Source: Pachypanchax playfairii (lineage: Eukaryota; Chordata; Actinopteri; Cyprinodontiformes; Aplocheilidae). From it: a DNA stretch of 64,000 nt. The translations under genes were made by a program, and so were the position numbers. Below the pieces are notes generated by a model, which worked only from the letters and a program-made list of their open reading frames with translations, was not told the DNA's origin and did not search any database. Shown here piece after piece: positions 24,061 to 37,000 of this stretch. Where the stretch lies: the NCBI GenBank assembly GCA_006937955.1, contig SSNP01000082.1:363234-427233 (forward strand), in the 5' to 3' direction. How positions within the stretch are numbered: the first letter of the stretch is position 1; each line of letters opens with the position of its first letter.

Positions 24061-25437
24061 GACACTGTTGAGGATAAGTGTAATCATCTATGCAATAGCA
24101 ATCTTTTATAGCTCAGACACATCTTGTAGAAAGACAAGGTGTGATCCGGAAGGTTAATGTAATTACTGTCCAATTCTCTCACTCACTGTGCACAATAATG
24201 CTAATTAATCTAAGATTTCTGGACTATAATGAAGTGCGACAACCCAGGTAATGCTGATTATAAGTTTTAAGGACATGGTTAGCTCTTTCCTTTATTTCTC
24301 CATCTCAGGTTCGGTGATCATTCTGCAAAACTCTTTTACAAAACTAGCTTCAAAGTGGTCCATCTACTGCAAACTGAGTATATTTAGTTCTTACCTGTGT
24401 GCCATTTCTGTGCAATACTTAAAGCTGTGATTTACATTTTATCCAAGGCGAGCTCTTCCAGCTCAGCCAAGTGTAAAGCAATGTAATGAGAGAGGGAGTC
24501 TCGGCTTATGAACATCACATTTATATTCATTAGCAGCCAACATTAACATATGATGCCCATGATGGATCTGTGATGCATGTTTTATGAATGCAGTTAATGG
24601 CACGCTGACAGCACGGCGGGCCATAAAAGAACCAGAGCAATCCACCAAATGAAAGCCACAGAGCAGTAGGACGATTATTGATTCTCCCCTGTGTCCTATT
24701 GATCTCTGACGTTTTCAACTGGCACAGAGCTGCTAATCTGCTGTGTATTAGAGAGACACCCACAGCGCAGCCCATTGACTCCACTATCAATAGTCACAAA
24801 GCTGGATATTATTAAATCCTCATCACTTTGTTTCCCTGAGCCAGCCGCCACTAACAACTGAGCACTCTGCGTGACCTCTGGATAACTACTGTCCACTGGC
24901 TTGTTTATGGTCTTGGCCTCTGGTGCTTGACATTTACAGCCTCTTTTTTAATAGGCCAGTGTAACAGCTTTGCTGTACACTGATCTAATATTGACCGCTG
25001 CTTGAAAGAGTGTGACTGGGTCCGGTTTTGACCAATCAACTGAGCTTGTATAGTGAGTCACCTGACAGCAATGGGAAAATACAATCTAGGTTTGTCAGCA
25101 GACAAGAGCTATAAGCGCCAAATGCTGAAAATAGGCTACTAGCTTATAGAGAAGGAAGAGATAGAATTATTTTTATAAATGTAGACATTTTTTACTCCCA
25201 CACAGAGTGAAATTGGTGAAACAATGTCTTCTTGACTTGCAGCGGTACTCTAAAAAATAAAATAAAAATTGCAGCTTTTTGAACTGAGATGTTGATGGCT
25301 GGTCTCATACACATCCATATGTAAATTTACATGAAATATAAACACAGCTTAGTAAATTCATGGATTTATAGCTTATTTTGAGTCATCTTTCAATAAAAAC
25401 AGCTAACACTTTAACTATGCACCTATTTTTTTTCCCC
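24061..25437. other. Intergenic; further CNE-like texture to about 24850
   Basis: Similar TAAT-rich repeat-free composition up to about 24850, then ordinary AT-rich sequence. No gene recognised. Confidence 0.4.
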
Positions 25438-26000
25438 TTAAAGATGCCCTTCCATTAAAAACGTTTTTTCTGAGGTTTCTGTTGAATATTTTAGCTCCAC
25501 AGGTGTTCTTACCTTCATAGTGGGTGTGAAAACCGGTCAAAAAACTTCTCTTTCAGTTTTTATCTCTCAAACTATGCAGGTGGTGATAAAACCTGAGTTC
25601 TCCCGAGTTCGAACGGCCTGTATCTGTTTCATCACAACTCCTTTGTTCATTAGTTTTCGGCAGCTCCTGCAGTTGAAACCACGCCTAGCATGCTGCTGGC
25701 TAAAAGCTGTAGCATAAGACGTAACAAACAGGAAGAGAGAACGTCTGATGTTGCCATGCACAGTGGGGCAGGAAACAGTATGCCTTGCTCTCATAGGCTA
25801 AGTTGTTAGCCAATCTGAGTCCAGCAAATTCGAATAATGAATATGAACGAGCTGCTGCCTGAATTTTGATGGAGACAGATTGAAAGGTCTGTTAATCAGT
25901 GTTTCCTGATGTTTTTTAGATATAAAATGTTTCATATTACAGGTTAATACTTAGGAAATAACCACAAAGTCTTGAAATTTGTATGAAATGGCCTCTTTAA
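25438..26000. mobile_element. TTAA-flanked MITE (piggyBac-like ends)
   Basis: A 563-bp unit bounded by TTAA on both sides (25438-25441 and 25997-26000). The termini just inside are inverted copies: left AGATGCCCTTCCAT, right (reverse complement) AGAGGCCATTTCAT, 11 of 14 identical. TTAA target duplication is the hallmark of piggyBac-type transposition. The interior holds no transposase, so it would be a non-autonomous element. I recognise the general terminal motif from fish genomes but cannot name the family. Confidence 0.65.
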
Positions 26001-27661
26001 CTCTCTAAACAAGTTAAGTTTTTTTTTTACCACACTATTGTTTATTATTTTAATGTGGACTGATTTACATTTGTAACAAAGCTTTAGTTAAAATTTAAGG
26101 AGTTTTATGCACATTGCCTTTAGTTTGCTCTGAAGTTGCAGTTACTTACTGCTGCATGTGCAATGTTGGAAGTTTCATTAAAATACCATAGTTTATGTTG
26201 TACATAAAAGGTTTCTGCTTGTTTCTTGTTATCACGTATTTTGAATGAGTATTCATGAATGGAACATTTATTCATATTCCAGATGATGATTAGTTCATGT
26301 TGCAGTGAAAAATGTATGTATTTTTGTGTATTTCTAATCAAGCAAACCTGATTGTCTTCACCAGTCAGAGGACAAGTTAAAGAAAGTTATACTTTTATAC
26401 TATGATTAGTTTTTTCATTCATAACTCTTAAGAGACAAAGACCAGCATTAAGGTGTCTAAAGTCAGAGCGTGAACTCAGGATCCTCGTTGTTTCCAAGCT
26501 GCAGGGTGACAGCGATTTCAGAAGTGAGGAAATGGTGTTGTGCTCACAGTACAGGAGGAACCACTCTCCTCCACAGCAGCAGGACAAGGACGGTTGACAC
26601 TAGGATCGATGATGCTTTAAGTGTGACAAGGACAGGTGCAGGGGAGCACCCTACCACGGTTCATTAGAGATGGAGTCTCCCTGCTGAGAGCAGGCAGCAT
26701 GATAAACAGCTTCAGCTCCGATAATGCTCCTGCTGATCAATAGCCTGTCCAGCCGCCCTCCCCTAAGGGACAAGCAGGACTATGGCAGCCATGACAGCTG
26801 ACCCTCAGGTCACACGTCTGATTCTGTTTCTCTGTGTTTGGGTTTACGTCAGGACCAAACTGCTCACATGCTACGCAGGAGGATGGTGAATGGAGAAAAC
26901 CATCACTGGATCAGATGGAGCATCCTACTGACCCCTTGACCTTTCCATCTAACCTTATCTTTATAGTGCAATAAAGTCAACCAAGCACATCCAATTAGTA
27001 TCTGCATGTCCTTCACTTAAGCTCTAATGGTTTATTCATTGTTATATATAGCAGACATTTTCTCATCTTGGCCTGTCATTTCCACTGAAAGTACTTTGTT
27101 CCACCTGCTTCTGTCCAGCTTTAAAACCTCCCCGTGGACATTTTGACTCTAATGAGGATGTGCAGAAAAAGCTATTGTTACCATAGAACTGAAATAAGTA
27201 ATTCAATTAAAACTCTGAATACCTTGTCTCAGATAGGACTTTTTTCAAACAGTTTTTATTTTTAATTGGTATTTTGGTCATTTGATAATAGAAAAGCAGA
27301 AAAATAGATAATAACTGATTTCAGCTTAAGCTTTAATGGTTATGATGTGGTTATTATTTTAAGACTGTATACACACAATACATGGATAAATTATAATTAG
27401 TACCATATGAATTCACCATTAAATAATCTTCAGGATGACTGTGTAAAGGTGAACTCAAGAGTACTGAAGTCAGTGCTAAATTCTACTTTCAGCTTAATGA
27501 GTGAGTTTAATTTGACATATAATCACAGTATTTTGTTCCTGCAATGACATGAACTCAGTAGACATTTAGAACAGACTGGCTTTAGAAATATGTGAAGTGA
27601 CCATGATGTCTACATGTTGGAGGATGGCATAAATTGCATCTCTGCACATCAGAATACACTA
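26001..27661. other. Intergenic, nothing recognised
   Basis: Non-coding, AT-rich after 27000. No exon or repeat recognised. Confidence 0.5.
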
Positions 27662-28196
27662 GGGTCGGTACAGTCTGTAACGGGTAGGTTTAGACCTGTT
27701 CTAGGGTGTTTCCATAACCTTTTCCAGAGCCGACCCCTTTTTTCAGACCACCTCTGCCTCAGTCCGAAGCGTACTGAAGTGACCCAACACGCCCACCTAT
27801 GGACTGATTGGTCCAGTAAAATGATGTCACTCACACGCCTACCTATAGTGGTAGCCACTGATTGGTCTGGCGGTGTGCACGTGATGTGATGTGGTGTCAC
27901 AGAATCCTGATACCTGATGGACTTCAAATGCAATGTCTTCTTGCATGTCGGGTACATGGTTTTTTCTTCAGAAAGAGCCACAGTCCAAGTACAAAGTACA
28001 AAAATAACTCGATGTCCTCAGTTATTGTTTCAGTCTCTCAATGCGCACGTCCATGTTTGTTTACTACTCTTGTGTCTGTTATGAATGACATCACGGACCT
28101 TTCGCGTCACTTGCTAAGCTAACTACGCCCACCCACATCCACAATACCGAGATGATAATGAAAACACAACATCCCGTTCTGTACAGTACCGACCCC
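27662..28196. mobile_element. MITE with GGGTCGGTAC terminal inverted repeats
   Basis: The left end GGGTCGGTAC (27662-27671) is matched by an exact inverted copy, GTACCGACCC (28186-28195). The similarity extends inwards: left ...CAGTCTGTAACGGG, right (reverse complement) ...TGTACAGAACGGG. A third inverted copy of the core, CCGACCCC, occurs at 27731-27738, so the left arm is itself a small palindrome. The interior has no transposase. Target-site duplication is not clean (cacta left, cagta right). Superfamily unknown. Confidence 0.6.
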
Positions 28197-31100
28197 AGTA
28201 GAAAAGGGTTACAATAGTGATGAGTCTCAAATTTCAGCAAAAACCTCATTTATCCATCCATATTAGAGAAGAAATCAAGTTTCCTGTAGGGTCATGTGAT
28301 CAGTTCAGTTTGTCTGTTTGTAGACAAAATTTTCTCTAAAAAGAAAAGTGTGTGAAGTTCAACCATGATGGAAACATGAGACTTGATGACATGTCTTTAC
28401 TGGGTACAGCAGAATTGTCATGCAGCAGGTGGATGATCAGACTTATACTCCTGCCTGAAACGGTCTAATCCCTGGGATTTCTTTATATTAAACTTATAGA
28501 AATGAACAAGTTGGGCCTTGCTGTTTCTTTATATTCCCTTTCCTGCAAGAAATGGTGACACTGGTGGGATTTTATATCTGTAGAAAGCTAATTTTGATCT
28601 GGCAACAGAATGTGATCAGACATGTAGCTACACGACAAGTGAGGAAACATCCTCAAGTCCTACTTTCCATCACACAGACATGCTACACAGCATGTTGAAG
28701 TCATTTTAAAGCTGGATACAGCATTATTTTTATTTATTAAACACTGGCGGGGAAAAATATCTTTAACTTTTTGCAGTTGGCCAAATTGTTTCACTCATTT
28801 ATTATTCTAGGTTATAAAAATAACTGCAACAGTAATTTACTGAACAAAATAAAAGTTCAAAGTGAACCCATCAATAAATTTAAATTAAAGACAGAATAAA
28901 AAACATTGATAATGATAAATCTCCTCCTTTGTTATGCTCTCGGTTTTTGCTCATGTACTTTTTCAAGAGTACATGTACATGTACTTCAAGAGTTCTTGGT
29001 TTTCTCACCACATCACCTGGTTTCTGTTAGTAATAAGCATACCTGTTTCTGCTCATCATCATTCTTTCTAGTAAATGTACCCCCTGGTTTTCCTCACGCA
29101 GTCATCAGACCCTGCTGTTGGTTTCTGTGTGTGGCGTGTGCAGTCATACTGCATTGGATTCCTGCCTGTTGAATTAATAACACAAGATTCGTCCCTGAAC
29201 CTTCCTCCTGCACTCCTGTGTTTGGGTTTGTTCAGTTATGCAGCATGTCTCTCTGACTTTCCATTTGTGTGGTCTCTGTGATATTGTCATATAATTTTAA
29301 CAGACTGTGCATTTTAATAATTTCTTTGAGGTCAAATATCGTCGGAAACACTCAGTTTAAAGCTGCTATACTTAATTTGCATAACAAATTAGCTTAACAT
29401 TTTTTTTTTTTCATGTCAATTAAAAACGTTTTAACACAGCATGGATAAATATGTTGTAAATATTAAAAGAAAGGCGAAAAAAAATAATTAAGTGGTTCTC
29501 CTGTCTTTGTCTAAAAACATCAACCAATCAAATGGTTCGGTCCAAAAGGAATGCTTGGACAGTCTCTCCAGCCAAACGGACTTACGCATTTATTTAACTG
29601 AGACATATTACCGCAGCACACCACTGCTGGGAGTGTTCGCCGCTCTACCATGTCACAGCAGGAGAAACAGCCGTCGGCTGGTTCCGCGTCAGGTTCAGGA
29701 CAAAGTAACAATTAAAGTCAGTTGTTCGTTGTTATATTGTTTCATTTACCGGTGATTCCGCCATGTTATGGTACTTGAATGAACTACGGACCAGTGTCTT
29801 GCACTTGGTCGTCTTCTGGGGCTACGCGTGTTTCCAAACCTGGGGGGGGGGGCGTGGCTTAGGAATTCTACCCGAGGGGAGGGGCTGAGAGTTCTGTGAC
29901 TTTGTTGACAGTCCAAGCTAGGCAATTTGAAATCAGGGCTATCAGCTTTGAGGTAAATAAGTAAATTCAAGCTATTCAAAACGGTCCAGGTCATGTTGGA
30001 AATGTTCATCCAGACATACCGAATGTAACTAAATCTGATGAATGTTGCTTGGCTAAAGCTGGTTCAGTTATAAACACAGCTGAGTGTGCAGACACTGGGC
30101 CTCAGTCATCCAAATGTCTTCTTATAACTAATTGAATGAAATGACTGTTATTGGGCTGTGTACTAAATTTATAGTCAACATAAAACTGTACTGAAGTACA
30201 AGAGAGAACCTGTGAAGTGTATAATATTGTGATGATCTGTTCCTTTTTGGATAAAAAACAGAGAAGAGGAAGTAATGTTTGAGCAAGTGGTTGCAGCGCT
30301 GCATCAGTCAGAGGATGTGGATAAACAGAGTGATGTGAAGCACTCACACGCATGCATACATACAAGAACACACAAATTGTAGAGTTGTCACTCAGTGAGT
30401 CAAAACTACACGTCTGCTCTGAAGTCCTTTCTTCTCAACGTGCTTGTGTTATCGCTCAGCTACAGTTGTGGCTTCAATGGCGGTGAGACATCCTGACTTG
30501 GAAAGTGAGACTCCATTTCTTGAGAAACCCCACAAGCCATAAACCACAGGCAGCAGCTTCTGCAACCAAGCTCGCTGTGACTTCAAACGCTAACAAGCTG
30601 GAATAACATTTTGCTTGGGGTGGCTTCCCTTGACTGCTTCCAGCTGCTGGAAAGCTGATGGAAGAAAGACAGAGGCTTTGTCGCATTTGGATTAAACCAA
30701 ACCGCACTGGGTAGAAACTGTGGAATCACAGAATTTGTTGTTGCTGCTTTTTTCTTTTCTTTTTTTTTTCTTTTCCTGTAGATAAGCAAGAAGTCTGCGG
30801 TGAAATCAATCTGCAGGAAAATCAATACCCACGTCTGCATCTTCATCCTCCTGTCAGTGGTCCTTGCAGACTGTATGTGGAATTAAAATTGACTGTGTGT
30901 TGCTTAAAAATGACAGATTGCTTTGATTTGAGTGACACCACCAAACCGGGGAACGAAGCTCCTGAGCAAAATCTTTACAATGTGAGATGAACTTTCATCT
31001 GAAAGAGTTTCCGCTCTCATGGTTTGTTAAGTTCTGTTTCGCTCTGTGATGGGTGTCATCTTATTTCAAAACAGGAAATGTGGGGAGATGATGAACCAAG

Positions 31101-32066
31101 AACATGACCCAGAAACACCGTCTTTGCAGGAGTGCAAACGGAACAAATAACTAATAAACACTCCAAAGGCAACGATAAATGCATCTTCAGCAAGTCAAAA
31201 ATGAACAGTAAATATGTAAAAAGTGACATTTTTCTCTTCTGAACAGGTTTGAACATAACATGCTGTCACAGGTTACAGTGTTGCTTCATACCTTTAAGAT
31301 GAGGAAGTGAAAACACAAGTGAGTAACGCAGTTTCACCACCGAAAAACAAGATGTGGGTGGAATAAAGTGTATGCAAGGATTTTCACTCGCAATATGAGT
31401 TTGTGAGCTGTCAGCAGCACTGCTGTTTAAAGGTCATGTAGAGTGGGTGTGTGTATGTGTGTGTCTGTGTTTACTGTGTCTACACTTGCTAAGACATCAT
31501 CTCTGCTCAGCTGCAAAAGCTCTAGCAGAACAAATCTATCACAGATGCACCGACAGACAGTCAAGCTGCTCGGGGCCAGGATGAAACTCTATCCCTGCCT
31601 CCATCTTGGCTTTTTGTTTTGGTTTTCACAACTGTTTTGCCCCTTCTCACTTCGAGATGGCTGTGCAATTCAACACCGAAGAGGATCGAGTTACGTTGGA
31701 GGTCTGAGCTGCACGTCAGTATTAAACAGAATTTGTCATGAGCTTTCATACAAACGTCACTGCAGTGAGCAACTATTCAAAAGCTGTTTTCTTATGCATT
31801 TATGGGGAGTTTTAGTCCATTTGACCTCCACAATGGAATCAGGTGTCACTTCTGCCACCCACTGGTGGTGTATATGTGTTCCTATGATGTTATAAAAGGG
31901 ATGTCATAATGAAATAAAGATGTACTTAATGTTTTATTGTCAAGGTGTTGTTCACTTGCGCAGACAAATAAAATACTTTCTGAAAAATGTGCTTAAAAAA
32001 AGTGCAAAGAAAGTTCAAAATTGTGTTTTTAATAGCTAAAGTTAAATATACTATATAAAAAAATAC
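28197..32066. other. Intergenic; small CpG-richer patch and an 18-bp palindrome
   Basis: No gene that I can support. A locally GC- and CpG-rich patch at about 29560-29880 contains an isolated ATG frame (29650-29715) and an 11-G run near 29842. A perfect palindrome lies at 28968-28985. Remaining sequence is ordinary non-coding DNA. Confidence 0.45.
28968..28985. repeat. Perfect 18-bp palindrome
   Basis: AGTACATGTACATGTACT equals its own reverse complement. It is flanked on both sides by the direct repeat ttcaagag. Could be a small cruciform or a tandem-duplication product; no function assigned. Confidence 0.6.
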
Positions 32067-32706
32067 TAGGGCTGTAACGATACATTCTCACACGCTACGT
32101 ATCTTGATACATTGCTCACGATGTAATACACAGTACGATATACGGTACGATACCCGATACGATACACGATACGATACGCGATACGATACATTAAAACTTT
32201 TCTTTGTTTTGCATTTTCAACAAAACAAATCTCTGGATAATATTTATTTTGCTTTGATACTATGACAACGGGTAAAACAAACTCGCTCATTCACTTTTAC
32301 ATCAGTTTGTAGTATTTTATTAACAAAAGTAATACGTCACAAAATAAAATTCTTACTTAGAAATATGTAATAAGAGTTATTTAATAAAGCTTTGTGTATT
32401 TTTATTAGTTGCTCATCACAGTAATATATTGCAGATACAAAGCCACTGATTTGCTTTCACACCAGTTCAGAGTCTTTTTATAGCAAAAAACCTTTTTATA
32501 CAATGTTAGAGCGCAATGTAAGTCGCTTTGGATAAAAGTGTCTGCTAAATGACAGTAGTAGTAGTAGCAGTAGTAGTAGTAGATGTAGTCCCGCCTTGTG
32601 GAGGTCAGTTCAACACGTTTAAAATATCGATATTATCAATATTGGACCTCACGATAAGATGTTGCTCCCTGTATCGCGATACATCGATACATCAGTGTAT
32701 CGTCAT
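32067..32706. mobile_element. Degenerate hAT-like non-autonomous element (TAGGGCTGTAACGATAC family)
   Basis: The left end TAGGGCTGTAACGATACA and the many tandem tacgatac/gatacga units at 32095-32190, mirrored by cgcgatacatcgatacatc at 32674-32692, are characteristic of a widespread teleost non-autonomous hAT-type repeat. The right terminus is degraded: no intact inverted copy of TAGGGCTG is found, and no duplication is visible. A SINE tail with a trinucleotide run interrupts it at about 32507-32590. Confidence 0.65.
32507..32587 (+). repeat. SINE/LINE 3' tail plus (AGT)n run, nested in the hAT-like element
   Basis: The stretch gcaatgtaagtcgctttgg followed by ataaaagtgtctgctaaatg is a conserved 3' tail that I recognise from many teleost SINEs and their partner LINEs. 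It is followed directly by a (AGT)n run at 32553-32582, a typical simple-repeat terminus. Only the tail is present, consistent with 5' truncation at insertion. Confidence 0.7.
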
Positions 32707-33439
32707 GCATGAAAGAGTTAAACTATAATTAACTGGGGGTTTTTTTAAACAGAACAATAAGATTATAAGATACATGATGTTTATCTGAATGAAACATGGA
32801 CATGTGAGAAGTTAGGGACCACCCACAATGACCTGAAAATGAGGCAGGAGGACTGTGGTAGCAAACCAACAACCCCCTCAACACACACACACACACACAC
32901 CACCATCTTCTAACCAGATAAATCTCTGCTTTTATGAACCACATGAGACGGGCCTACATCTGCAGAACATTTCAGACGACATTTGAAGTTTGCGCAGCTT
33001 ACAATTTAGACATCAGAGAGCTGTGAAGAAGTGGAAATTAGGGATTTTGGTTTGTATGATGGAAAGTTTTGCGGTTAGAAAAACAGGAAGAGTGAAAGAT
33101 GGTTATTCATCTGAGCTGGGAGGATTAAACAGAACACCTGTCTGTCTGTCTGCCTGTTGGTCTGTTTCAAAGTAAAACCATCTCAGCAGCTTTGGAAGAC
33201 AAATTGTGATGTGTGATTTCAAACGGAGCTTGTCTTCATCAATAAACACAAACCCTGAGCATGCAGAGTGTTGGTGGTGAATTGTCTTCTGTACGTCTTC
33301 CAGACAGACTAAATTAAGTTAAGAAATGGAGGCTGATGCTAGTGCATTTTTTCAACTCTCTCTCTCTCTCTCCACATGGTTTTGATTTATAACTGCAGGT
33401 CAGACTGCATTGCACTAAAAATAACAGAAGCAGAGGCAG
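32707..33439. other. Intergenic, with an (AC)n microsatellite
   Basis: (AC)n run at about 32879-32902 and a (TC)n run near 33357-33371. No exon recognised. Confidence 0.55.
32879..32902. repeat. (AC)n microsatellite
   Basis: Perfect AC dinucleotide run of about 24 bases. Confidence 0.95.
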
Positions 33440-34090
33440 CACTCGCAGCTCTGTGATTGTATTGATTTTGATAGCTGGCCACAGTGTTTGCGTGGCTCGG
33501 GGTGTATTTTATCGAGAGCAGTGAAATAACAAAGGAGATGGTCTGGAAGTTCTCTATGTATACCAATCAGAATTTATAAATTGCTCCATTACCTTTATTT
33601 CCCTTGGTTACTCTGGGAACATTAGCAATCATTCTCTTGTGGGCTTGGCTCATAAAACTAATAATCTGGTGATTTAGTGCCTCATGGCATTGTGCGCCCA
33701 GTCTAGCCCACTCTAATCCATTCATCTTGCCACCTATTAGTTTTATTTTGGAGGGACAAATTGGTTTCCAAGAGAAAATAGGTCAATAGGTGTCCTCTAT
33801 TAGAAATGGCTAACAATGTAACTGTTTTTTTTCTCTCTTTGTGCTTGTGCTTCGTAGAGTAGTGAGGCTCATTATCATTCTATTTGCATACAGGGAGGTT
33901 GCCTCAATTATCTTCCCTGGGCTGCATGACAAATTGCAAATAGCCAAGGTTATATATGCAATCCTCAATTTATTTTGCATTTGCTTCGATGGGCGCGCGA
34001 GCACTTTGGTCTGTGTCCGCGCTCTCTTGTGCATGTTGGTTTTGCGGCAAAATGACAACACTGTCAATGTCAACATAGTTCCTTTTCCTC
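33440..34090. other. Candidate conserved non-coding block
   Basis: Repeat-free sequence with octamer sites (ATTTGCAT at 33882-33889, a related TTTTGCAT at 33973-33980 and inverted near-copies in acaaattgcaaatagcc), TAAT cores (aaactaataatctgg, cctattagttttatt) and a CpG-rich edge (gggcgcgcgagc near 33991). Among the desert blocks it has the strongest enhancer-like texture. Open frames on both strands (33810-34101) share no features with proteins. Confidence 0.4.
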
Positions 34091-37000
34091 TTGATGTGTG
34101 ATCATGCAGACAGATGTCAGCCCTGTGAGCTGAGAGGACTTCTGCTACATGGTGGCTTCAATCCACCGTCCCATTAGCGGCTCCCCAGGGAGAGAAAGAC
34201 CTCAAATCTGAGGAGACAGACCCAGATTAGCTCACAAATCACTGCCCATGGGGACTGAGCCGAAATAGTGACTTCATCACTCTGAAACTTCCTGTCCTGT
34301 GATCCAGCTGACGGTGCAGTTCACCAACATTCACTTTCAGCTGATATGAGTTGGCAGCTGACTGTGGCACAACGCAGTCCACCCAAAACTGCCAGGGCTA
34401 TTCAGCATCTGTACTGAGTGTGTCATTCCAGTGACTTAATCTGTTTAATTTGTCTGTGAAGTCTCTTCAAAGCTAAAGTTTATTTTCTGAAGCATTAGCA
34501 ACAAGATACGCTTGTTTGAAACTTATAGTCATTTGAAAGTTATAGTAACACACAGGCGTTCATTCTGATGCTGTCATTGGACAAGACCAGCTCTGTTGCT
34601 GCTGCTCGGTGGCTGCCACTGGCTTTGAGGTAGCTGTTTGTGAGGCCCAGTGTGAAGCTGGGTCTGTAATAAGGCCTCTCTGGATCCCTCCCTCCGTCCC
34701 TCAGAGGTCTGCGGTCACACAGCTGGCCTCGTCTGGCCAACCACGGCAACCTCACCACTTCCCCTCCCTGGGTGGGATGACAGTGGGGAGAAGAGAGACG
34801 GGCGAGGGCCTTCACCAGATGTGGCCTGTCTGTCTGCGTGGCTGGAATGTGGTGTACATACAGTACATGGATAAGGAGGCTTTTAGATAAACAGAGAGGG
34901 TGTGTTTATGTATCCCAAAATGAACCTCATACATTCATATAGCATCTTTGTGGCCTCTGGACCACAGAGAGCCTTCACGTCAGCTGCTTCCATCAGGACA
35001 CACATCTACACAGCTGTAACACAGACTTTTATCCAAAGTGAGGCATGCTGTCCACTAATATCACTGTCCGTGCACACAGAGTGCAGCTAACAGTGAAAAC
35101 AATGCTACGGGGGGGACTATCAGAGGGAATAAAAGTTGACAGTTTTAATTCTAGTTCCTCTGGGGACTCAGTCTTTCCCACAGTATACCCTGATCCTGCT
35201 TTGTTAGCTATGAAGGGTGGAGGGGGATGCATTTGTCACATGAAGGGAGACATCACGGTCCCTCTGGCCGCCAGCCTCTGTCCCTCGCAGGCTCTGCTGA
35301 TGTAATCTGCCAGACTAAAAACTTACATTTACACAGGATGCACCAATGAGATAAGATACTCCAAGGCAGGCTTATCTGCTACTATCAGAGTAGAAGGAGC
35401 CGAGCCACCTTTCCTTCTCCCCCCCTCTGTCCCACAGTGCAGGCCTGTTGCTCTGTCAGACTCCAGCAGATTTGTGTAATGACATCAGAGGGAGACTGAG
35501 GCCTGGCGACAGTGGCCCAGAGGCGCCCGGATCATAAACCTAATTGGTGGCTGTCATAAGTTAACTACATAGCAAATTTCCACATTCTGCTTTTGCTGCT
35601 TTATTATTTAAACAGTTGCGAGTTGAGAAGAAGATGTCTTAAACAACTTGTTACCATGTTGAAGTCTGGGGAGCTTTGAAATGCATTTAGGGTCAAGTAA
35701 TACAAGAATGTTGTTATACCTTTAATTCTCAATTACTATAACACAGAATTTACTCAACCTGTTAGTTAACTTTCCCGTGAAGTGTTGATTTTTTTTAGAA
35801 AGAGGAGCAAAGATAACAAGAACTTAGTAAGGGAAATGTGCACACTTATGAAAAATCACTGGCTTCTTTGCCTGAGGAGCCATTATAACGATGTGAAGGC
35901 TGTCCCGGTTGCATGCAACCGAAGTATCTCTGCCGCAGGGGCCCCCCACTACACTGCCACATTCAAAAATACTGGGATTGGCCGTGCAGATCAGTCGGCT
36001 CCACAGTCCAGGCTTAAGCGGCTTCCCGACCTCTGAGCAGAAGGGGTCAGAGTGAAGGAAAAACATCACACAAGAGCCACAATTGCAGCCCTCAAACATG
36101 AAAAGTCTCTTTTTATTTTTGACAGGCTTCCCACTTTTAGTGGCTGGGTCTACGTACTGCATAAACAAACTCTGAGGCTCGGTCTGTGCAGGCGGCCAGC
36201 AGCGGTGGCTTTCGTGGTCAGCTGGATTACAGGCTGCGATGGAGCTGTGGTTAATATGGCACTCGCTGAGCTCTGCTCTGACTCTGTGACAGTCAATCGA
36301 GCTCTCTTCCACTTTCTAACAGCCCGGTGGTGAATGCCACATTTTCAGATGTCAAAGCTGTGGCCTCTGCACCAGCCAATCCGCTCTTTATGTTCACTTA
36401 GGTGTAAAATATTTCCTGCATAAGCTGTTTAACATAAACTGTAATTTTATGTATTCAGACACCAGAAGACTAATGCAACATGTTCTATTCCTGGAGCCAA
36501 TAACCTCACATCCATCTTGTCCTGCGGAGAGTCCTATTTGTGTTGAAAGAAACAAGCTTCTGCTTTTTCAGTTTAGTATAAAAGGGAAGTTGTGTCCTCG
36601 TTTTACAAGTTATTACAAACTCTGAAGCTGCCTGCTATACTCACACTCCCCCGCCCCCCAACCCCCCACCCAGCTCCTGTTTGTGTTACAGCTGCTGTGA
36701 TGAATTTTCCTGTGTTAGCTCCTCCCATTTCTGAGGCAGCACATCCTCTTTCCAACACTGCTAATGACAGCAAGCTTAATTAGTGCCAGCAGATCCCCCC
36801 ACTAACTGTAACTTCATTATCTGTTGTCAACAGGCCAAGCAACAGTGCACATAAACAGAGCTCATTATGTCTCTGCTCTATCTTTTGTCTCCTCCTTGCT
36901 CCAGAATCGTACGCTATTTATCTTGGTATCTCACCCCCCCCCGTCCTCTTTTTTCTCTCATTTGCATATATAAATCTTGCACTATAATGAGGGTCCTTCA

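Noticed and set aside
32095..32190. CRISPR-like or array-like tacgatac repeats
   Set aside because: Units are contiguous without unique spacers and belong to a eukaryotic transposon end; the locus is vertebrate.
32066..32290. Minus-strand frame with repeated YRI/YRT units
   Set aside because: It is a translation of the tandem tacgatac units of a hAT-like repeat, not a protein.
35824..36312. 162-codon minus-strand frame
   Set aside because: No recognisable motif, and the opposite strand is also partly open. More likely GC-richer non-coding DNA.
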